Shown one piece after another: positions 56,357-64,000 of a stretch of 64,000 bases of DNA (positions are counted from its first letter, which is position 1; each line of letters begins with the position of its first letter). Made by a program: the position numbers and the translations under genes. The DNA lies in contig OZ234498.1 in NCBI GenBank assembly GCA_965153455.1, positions 9,548,001 through 9,612,000 on the forward strand. Direction: 5' to 3'. Under the pieces are notes generated by a model that saw nothing but the letters and a program-made list of their open reading frames with translations, searched no databases and was not told where the DNA came from. This stretch comes from Sphagnum compactum. Its lineage: Eukaryota; Bryophyta; Sphagnopsida; Sphagnales.

Positions 56357-57896
56357 CATGGCAATTGTCTGAACGGCACTTCTCTTTGAGTGGGTATTAC
56401 AACAGACTGTGTCTGCCCCTTGTTGAAGGCTTGCACAAGAGAGTGTTCTAGAGATTTGTACAAATAAAAGTAGTCAAAATTGCAAAGAAAAATAGTTTCT
56501 TTTCATACAGAGCTGGTACTCTGAGAGCATTCTACACTGAAAGCTCGTCAGAATCTGTAATGCAACCAGATTTGTATGTGTGTTTACAGTTTATTGTCAG
56601 AATAGTATGTGTACTTGATTGAGCATTGTCTGACTTCCCAGTGATTTGCATCAATGGATTGGTTTTCCCTTGCAAAAGTGTTTATTTTCAGACAAGCTTC
56701 ATTTCCATTTTAGCTCACTCTCACAGATGCTTGTTGCAGATTGAATCAGGATACTAGGTATTCACTTATTTGATTAGCTATGCCTTTTGGGTGCTTGCTG
56801 AAATTGTGGTTGAAGTTTTCCTGTTGCTTGAAGAATGTGATACATATTCAATGTTGAAAATTATCTGCACCCTGCCTTCCGCATGTATGCAAAGAAAGAT
56901 AAACTTGTCAGCAGACCAAGAACTGGCTATCTCATCTCACAAGCTGCAACAACAGAAACAACAGCTCTCTTCAACTAGTGTCCAGCAGACTTAAAGCCAC
57001 TCAAAATGCTTGACATGGGTTAGCAGAATTCCTTAGTACCAAGTGCAGCAGTGCCAGCCCTTGATCTATCTTCTCTTTGAGCTTGGGAAAACATTGGCCT
57101 TCACAACCCATGGCTTGTTTGAGGACATCTTCATATCTAAGCACCTTGAAAAACACACAGTTCAGATGGATGTGTCAGTTAGAGCTTGGATATGGCATCA
57201 GCCATTTGAGATGTGCATTCTAATATGTGTAGCTCTTGAGCTCAAGAGCAAATACTGTTTACAAACTAGTCTGCTTCTCCTCTCACAGGCATAACATCTC
57301 TATGACAAAAAATCTCATTAATCCCATCATCTATCACACTTGATAGACACAGTTTTGTAAACTAAGAACTGAAAGAAGAAAACATAATCAGAACACAAAG
57401 GAAAATTGCCCTGGTTGCAGTCAAAAGAAGAGTTTCTGCGCAATTTTTTTTTCTCATTGGCCCCAATACAAGTTACCCAAAGAACTCTGACTACTTTCCA
57501 AGGACCCAATGCTCACCAACACCACAGCAAGCTCTCAGCTCAATTGCTGCAGCTGCTGCTGCTGTCTTCTTCTTCTGCTGCCTCCTTCCCAATGCCACTA
57601 GGGTTTTGCCTTTCACCCAATGTTCGTGATATCACCCACCATCACAAAAAGCTTTTCGGTTGTGTCTGGCAGATGACTACATACTCCGTTTTCCGACACT
57701 GATGAGATTGTGGGTGTGTACGTCTTTTTGTCTTCTGGATTTAGCTGGAATTCCAAGATTCTGTCCTTCAGAAGCGGGAAGTTCTTCCAAGGGTTTAAGG
57801 AGGTTTTGAAATGGTTTGAAGAAGCATGTTTACAGGATTGATTGAGGTAGCAGTGGGTTTGAGGAGTTTGAAGAAGGAGACGGAGAAGGAGAAGAG
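56357..57896. other. Spacer between HIR and APE1L
   Basis: It contains the HIR 3' UTR and the APE1L upstream region, both on the plus strand. No other gene was found. A CTG-rich patch lies near 57544-57580. Confidence 0.6.
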
Positions 57897-58146
57897 ATGA
57901 AGAGGTTTTTCAAGGCAGTGGAGCGAGATGGGTCGTTCAAGAAGCAAGCATTGTCACAAGCTGCTGCTGATGGTGGTGGGTATGCTGCTGATGGCGGAGC
58001 AGAGAAACGAGAACCCAGCAAATTCATGGCATGGAATGCTAACAGCTTCTTACTTCGCTTGAAGAGCGACAGAGATGAAGTGCTGTCTCTACTTCACCGT
58101 CTTGATCCTGATGTCATTGCTATCCAGGTAAAAAAAACTACCATCT

Positions 58147-58189
<43 letters not shown>

Positions 58190-60699
58190 AAAATTTGTTC
58201 ACCATCTGCAGTCTGGCTCGGTAAAGCTCCTCCTACAGCAACTGGAACTCATTGTTTCTCAGCACACACAATGCTGCAAGAATTGAGGAGGATCTGGTGC
58301 TTTCAGAAAATACCATCTGAAAAGCACCCAAGTGCATCTGAAAAGCACAGAAATGCACTTAGGTTGAAATAGTTGGTGGTTGTTCTTCTGGGGTGGGGGG
58401 GATGATGGGAGAACAGGAGGTTCGGATACCTGCAGCAGGGAGAAAAGGTGAACCTAAGAACCAAGCAGAAATGAAAGATGATACCAATGCAGCACGAGAA
58501 GACAAACAGGTTTCGCCACTGCCCGTCTGTTGCTACGTCTGGCTTTTCTATCCAATTTTCATCTCCTTGACAATACAGCAAAGGGAGAAACAGTGGATTA
58601 GGGTTTTTTTTTTCTAGGATTAGGTTTCAAGGCTCACCATCTTGACTTCCTAGTTTGAGAAAGTGAAGTCTTGGGATAGTTGTTTTTTATTTGCTGCAGG
58701 CAATGATGCGGGCTTTGTCTATGGCACCACTTTCAGATTATGCTGTTTGGTGGTCACTGGCTGATAGCAAATACGGTGGAACTGCCCTTTTTGTGAAGCA
58801 TTGCTGCACACCTCTTTCTGTCTGTTTCTCCTTGGATCAATCAGGTTCTCTCCATCTGCTTGCTGTTACAATCACCTGATTTTTGGTTAGCTCTGCAGCT
58901 GAAAAAAATGCACTCAGGATTTTTCTAGGTCAAGGTTTTTGTGATCATGACACTCTTGGGAGAAAGGAAGTTATGGCATCTGGTAGATTTTATTACTTGG
59001 GGGTTGTGTGTGCAGTAGAGGGTAGCAGGACAAAACATGAAGTGGATGGACGAGTGATCCTGGCAGAGTTTCACAGCTTTCGTTTACTGAACACATATGT
59101 ACCAAACAATGGTTGGAAAGATGAAGATATGGGATTCCCAAGACGCAGAGCCTGGGACCAAAGAATGCTTGAATTTGTCACTCGTCCTTCCAACAAGCCC
59201 CTAGTCTGGTGTGGAGACCTTAATGTTAGGTACACATTTCCAACATTGATTGTTTGCATGGATCAATCCATTTTGGTCCCTTATATTTTTTGAAGGAGAA
59301 GCAGATAATAAAGATCATGTCGTTGTTTTTGGTGTCACTTAAATGTAAATGGATTTGTGAATTTGTTTCTGATCTCAGAACAATCTGCTTTCTTAATGTC
59401 TCTCTCTCTGGGTTTCTGATGCAGCCATGAGGACATAGATGTAAGCCATCCAGATTTCTTCCGCAATGCTAAACTTCAGGGTTACACCCCACCAAATCCT
59501 GAGGTACACAGATTCCCACCACTCTTGATTTTCTCTTGCTCTTATCTTAGTTGGGTCTGAAATTCTCCAGTCGAGATATTGATTAGTTGATAACAAACGT
59601 TGAATATTCGTGATGTTGGTGTTCACAGTGCTGACTTTTGTTCTACACTTGATGGACACAGGATTGTGGGCAACCAGGGTTCACTCTTGGTGAGAGGCAA
59701 CGGTTTGCCCGGTGCTTAACAGAGTGAGTTCTATATTGTGGTTTCCATCATTTTGTCATGATCAATCTTTGCTCCAAGATGATTGATGCCTTCACATGTT
59801 TGATTCATATCTTCCCCCTTCTCTCCTTACTTTTGTGCCCAGGTATGTGCAGAAATGCACATAGGTGGTTTCCTGAAGTTGCACCTATTGTGAACAGTGG
59901 TGATTTGGTGGATACATATCGATGGTTGCACAAGCAACAGGAAATGGACAATGGCTTCACTTGGTCAGGCAATCCAGTTGGAAAGTGAGCTCCTACCTTC
60001 AAGTCTGCTTTATCCAGTTGGTCATTTTAGCCATTTAGTTGCACTGCAGGAGTGTTCATTCACATGGAGGTATGATCTCCATGCAATATAAAATTTAGAC
60101 AGATTGATCAGCAATCTGCCACCCTCTGTCACACATGTACAAAATAGTCTAACTCTTGATCAGCAATCAGCCAGCCGCCATCAAAGACAGACTATATAGT
60201 CTAACTCGATTATATCTCAGCAAACTTATCTTTGATTTGTGTCTTCCTTTACAGGTATCGTGGAAAGCGCATGAGAATTGACTATTTTCTGCTGTCACGC
60301 AAGCTTCTTGATCGACTCATCAGCAGTGAAATTCATGGCCACGGAATTGACCGTGAAGGTATGTATGTATGTAATGTGGTCATTTCTCTCGCTCGTTGAG
60401 ATTGTGGGTGGTGGTTGTTACCATGACATTCCAGCAAGTTGAAAGTTGAAACCAACCACTGCAACGCTCTGAGGCTCTTCTTTCTGAACCAAAGGTCGAG
60501 AAATCATTTGGTCTTGTAGTTGTGTCTCTGTTGCCTTCTTTCTTGGGCACTCTCATCCAGAAGCAGCAAGTGGGCTGGTGCAGGATTCTATGGCAGTGAC
60601 CATTGCCCTCTTACAATGGAGCTTGGAAAAGCCACACATGAAGCAGGTAGGGCAGTTGAGTGTGTACAAAGCAAGCAATTCAATGCACTTGATGCATAA
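57897..60699 (+). CDS. APE1L: AP endonuclease APE1L (exonuclease III family)
   Basis: A base-excision-repair nuclease acting at abasic sites and blocked 3' ends, usually nuclear. Exons are 57897-58127, 58417-58509, 58700-58844, 59016-59229, 59425-59503, 59662-59723, 59898-59984, 60255-60358 and 60584-60699, all GT-AG with matching phases, giving 376 residues. The start MKRFFK is the family N-terminus. Catalytic residues are present: Asn47 (MAWNANSF), Glu78 (IAIQEVR), Tyr184 (NTYVPNNG), Asp224 and Asn226 (CGDLNV), and Asp344-His345 (GSDHCP). KYRGKRMRIDYFLLSRK is the conserved helix near the C-terminus. The residues after VECVQSKQ look like a lineage-specific tail. Intron 1 starts close to a (CT)n run. 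Confidence 0.95.
58149..58189 (+). repeat. (CT)n microsatellite in APE1L intron 1
   Basis: About 18 CT units lie 20 bp after the exon 1 donor, a pyrimidine-rich tract near the 5' splice site. Confidence 0.9.
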
Positions 60700-62535
60700 T
60701 GACAAAACATAAAATCTCTTTTTACCTGCAATTTTGGCTGCAAAAAAAGGCCCTTGCAAATTCAGAGTTCTGTTATATCAAATTAAAAACCTAGCTGCCT
60801 TCTTGTCCTCATACTATTACTTCTGAGGCATCAGTACATTGCAAAATCTCTCCAAATTAGATTATTTCTGAGTGTTTTTGGAGTGAACCCCAAACAAAAA
60901 AATTGGGAGCTAGAAAACTTCAGTGAGATAAAACCCAACTGTTGAAATTTCATATAATAGCCGTTGGTTACTTGAACAAAATGTGCAGAGTGGGTATAAA
61001 TCTTGACACCCCATTTAGGGTTAAGTTAGATTGTTATACATCTAAAAAGAATTGTGTAAGTGAAAAATCTACAGTTGTCAAATGGCCAAAATTATGAAGG
61101 TTTTTGTGCGAGAGATTGTGCAATCTGCACAGGACTGACCAAGGCTATGTTTCAAAAGGGTGTGGAAGGTGATGATTATCAAGTAGAATTAAGAGGTAGT
61201 GTGACAACAGGCATTTTGGTTTTACTAGAAACACAAAGAAACGTTTCCCATGTTTATATATATACTAAGAGGTTTGTTTGTTTGTTTGCTTGTGACGCCA
61301 CCACCCTTCCAAAACATGAGGCCCATGCACTTTTGGTACCACTGCAAAACCCTTAACAAGGTGGTCTGCACATTTGCTGTTTCACAATTTCAGCCCAAAA
61401 GAACAAAAGCTATTGAATTTAGAGTGATTTTAATTTTTGTCGTCTGTAAGTTCATGATGTTTACCTCATGCTTTGTGATTGGTAAAGCCCACAGGTGCAG
61501 AACATTCCCAGACTGAGGGGCAGGACTTGGCTACCACTTATCCTAGGCTCCTTTTGGGAATGGCCCCATCCTTGGGGCTTCATCCTGCACCTCGGATTGT
61601 ATTTCACATGCTCAAGAGATCATACTACTAATGAGGACCCTGCACTGGTACACACTATGCTTCAAGAACCAGGAGATGAAACACCTGCACACTTTGTTGG
61701 ACTCTTGAACATCCCCCAAATCAACAAACATCCAACCAATGACAGTGGCAATGCAATGCATCATGCTCTCTAGTTATATGACAAATTATGTTCAAAAGCA
61801 GTGATTAGTATGGAGGATTATGTATGCAACACCTCTGTGCACACCCAAGGTAGCCGTGTCATTCCAACAACAGCAATGGCTTTCACCTCTTCTTCCATGC
61901 TCCACCTGTACCTGATTCCTCACATGCCCAGAAACAATTATTCTAGAACCTCAACAGTGTATAGGCCTGGAGTGCAAGGGACAAGGAGGAGCAGGACTTC
62001 GGCTTGGAAGGAGATTCAGGAGAAGAAGGGCAGAGGGAGGGGAGGCATGGACAATAGTTGTGCATGGGCAAGGGGATCATTGAGAGGAAGGAGCAAATGT
62101 GCCAAAAACCAGGCTTTGTTGAAAATACAAGAGGGAAACACAATACACAACATATAATGTTGTAGTCCTTCAGTGCCTGCCCAAGACAAACTTCAAACCC
62201 ATGGTAACAGCCAGCAAACGAAGAAATCTCTTAAGAAGCTTTCAAATACCAAACACTATGTATAAGATTCACAACCCTTGCTGACTTTGAAATTGCTACA
62301 TTTAACAACACGATGACTGCAATCAAAACAACAACAGAAGATAGCAGTCTGCAAGAAAGGAGACATGCACAGACTGCATCCTCCCATCCTTACATCCACA
62401 TGCCACGGAGCAAAATATATCGTAGGATTCTCTTTCCCCCAAAGAGAAAAGAGAACAGGTCATAAGGAAAAGATTACGAAACACAGGTATATGAATCACA
62501 TCTGTCAAACAAGGACCTTTCCAAGAGCAACAACC
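60700..62535. other. Convergent region between APE1L and SR45a
   Basis: It holds the two 3' UTRs and spacer. Plus-strand frames at 61495-61773 and 61801-62157 have no recognised family and no splice support. They are not called as genes. Confidence 0.5.
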
Positions 62536-63149
62536 TCAACGACGCTCTTTGGTGTATACTGGAGTGATCGATCGTGACCGAGAGGGAGTTCCATGACTGC
62601 GGCGATATCTGCTTCGTTGATTATATGGAGAACCCCGTGCATTAGGGGATGGGGAGCGTGAGTCTCGTGGAGAATCATTGTAACTACCTCGTCCCACATG
62701 TCTGTCTTGTGAATCATGGCGGTAACCACTGCGTCCACGATAAGGAGAATCTGGACCATTACGATATGGAGAGCGAGAGTCTCTTGAAGAACCACCATTC
62801 CTTGTATTGTCATAACTGCCTCGTTCTCCACGTCTCCCTTGCGAGTACCCTGCATATAGAAGGTGTATGTGATTAGCAGCAGAGAGTTCAAATACAAGCA
62901 AGTCATGCAGACATCAAAGGCAGTGACCAGTTGCCATTAATCCACACAAAATCACCCCCTGCCAGAGGGTATAGACGAGTATATAATAATTTGCTCAAAA
63001 CTTGCCCTGACAACTTGCACAGACTCACACAAACTCAAAGAAAAGAAACTGCTTTACATCCTATACTGACCAAAGTCACGGGTACTCCGAAGGCTCCTCA
63101 CTCCAAGATACTGGCCCGGAGTGGGTGTTCGTGCGCGCCTCCGCTTTGC
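62536..63149 (-). CDS. SR45a: SR45a-like serine/arginine-rich splicing factor, 3' part
   Basis: A nuclear pre-mRNA splicing regulator related to Transformer-2. Two last exons are visible on the minus strand, 63149-63071 and 62849-62536, joined by GT-AG. They encode KRRRARTPTPGQYLGVRS, the conserved step just after the RRM in SR45a/TRA2 proteins, and then an arginine/serine/glycine-rich C-terminal domain (GRRGERGSYD, RDSRSPYRNG, DSPRDSRSPSP, HGTPSRSRSITPVYTKERR). The RRM and N-terminal RS exons must lie beyond the right edge of the window: none was seen in 63150-64000. Family members are strongly regulated by alternative splicing, but nothing in this piece shows that directly. Confidence 0.85.
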
Positions 63150-63481
63150 CTGCACACACATGAAACAAGCCAGCTCTTAAACACTGCTCACATTGAGCCC
63201 TGTGTCTCCAAAGAACATAAGAAGAGGTACAAGAACAAGCAGCATGTTGGCAGAGTGGGTAGTTCTGTTTATCTTAGCCATTCTCAGCATGGTTACACAT
63301 GTCTTTGACAGGCAGACCAGCGTGCAGAAAATTCACACCAAACATAGGGTTGTGAAGTGCTCATGAATTTATTGACTGGAGTTGTATGCAGGTGATGCCA
63401 GACAGATGTGCCTATTGACTTGAGGCCTATCTGGCATGCTGCAAGCTTGTTGCCAATTTTGCACTCACTTTGACCTAACTT

Positions 63482-64000
63482 GACTTTCTACACAACCAAA
63501 CAAGGTTAAGCTAAAGCAGTTCCCTCCCTTCACAATCCCTCCCTTTGAACAGAAAGTTACAGCAGGCTTGGCAGGAGGGCATTGAAAACAGTCGATAGCC
63601 TTGTAACTTGAATTTGGGGAAGGATAACAAAAAATTTGATTTGAGTTTGTCGTGATTTGACTTGAATTTGCCTACAAACTGGTACATATTTGTCTTCAAT
63701 TCCGCATTTGATTTGACTTGACTTTCTACACAACCAAACAAGGTTAAACTAAAGCAAGCCCTTCACACAGACAATCACACTGCACTTGTCAGGAGTGTGT
63801 GGAAACAGTCGATAGCCTTGTAACTCGAATTTGGGAAGGACAACAAGATTTGACTTGAGTTTGTCTCGCACTGACTTGAGTTTGACTTGAATTTGTCTAG
63901 GATTCGGTAATTTGAGTTCATCTTCAATTTCGCAGTTGACTTGACTGGACTTTCTACACAACCAAACAAGGTCAAGCTCAAGCAATATCACATGCACATT
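63482..64000. repeat. Tandem repeat of about 230-240 bp in a presumed SR45a intron
   Basis: GACTTTCTACACAACCAAAC recurs at 63482, 63720 and 63948 (spacings 238 and 228 bp). Each is followed by AAGGTTAAGCTAAAGCA variants and later ACAGTCGATAGCCTTGTAAC and TTTGACTTGAATTTG. The window ends in the third unit. As SR45a exons continue beyond the window, the array is probably intronic. Confidence 0.85.

Noticed and set aside
61495-62157. Two plus-strand open frames between APE1L and SR45a
   Set aside because: There is no recognisable domain, no conserved splice pattern, and the composition is that of UTR or spacer.

Overview
The window is nuclear DNA of a land plant. It has spliced protein genes with short GT-AG introns, plant-type families (a KAB1-like potassium-channel beta subunit, a HIR protein, a full-length ABCC transporter, SR45a) and an insert of nuclear 18S rRNA. 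The many decayed TKL-like kinase pieces and the V4 region of the 18S fragment lean towards a seed-free plant, perhaps a bryophyte, but this is a weak inference.

Left part (1-23 kb): a repeat-rich AT stretch leads into RPS2 (uS5, +), with an 8-unit minisatellite ending just before its start codon. RPS2 converges on KAB1 (-, 5 exons). Then come a complete 370-bp Tourist-like MITE, a telomere-like 38-bp repeat and the 13-exon ABCC transporter (-, 12605-19797). Two tandem-repeat blocks lie upstream of the transporter.

Middle (24-54 kb): mostly mobile-element debris and satellites. There is a decayed hAT/DUF659 transposase (-), a 5-exon conserved gene with a probable plastid transit peptide (-, 30236-32038), and a decaying class-3 lipase (+) just beyond its 5' end. 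The most striking non-coding structure is about 1.7 kb of degenerate 10- and 11-bp palindromic repeats (about 37.8-39.5 kb). Further right are a gag-like CCHC zinc knuckle, a broken kinase framed by two related direct repeats, a GC-rich hairpin-rich block, an antisense 18S rRNA fragment fused to a truncated Tourist MITE, and a second kinase remnant with a long Trp-rich helical tail beside inverted telomere-like repeats.

Right part (54-64 kb): a gene-dense end with HIR (+), the AP endonuclease APE1L (+) and the 3' part of an SR45a-like splicing factor (-), which runs off the window inside tandemly duplicated intron sequence.

The intact genes are unrelated housekeeping or stress genes; nothing suggests an operon or gene cluster. 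All exon models come from reading splice sites and family conservation by eye.
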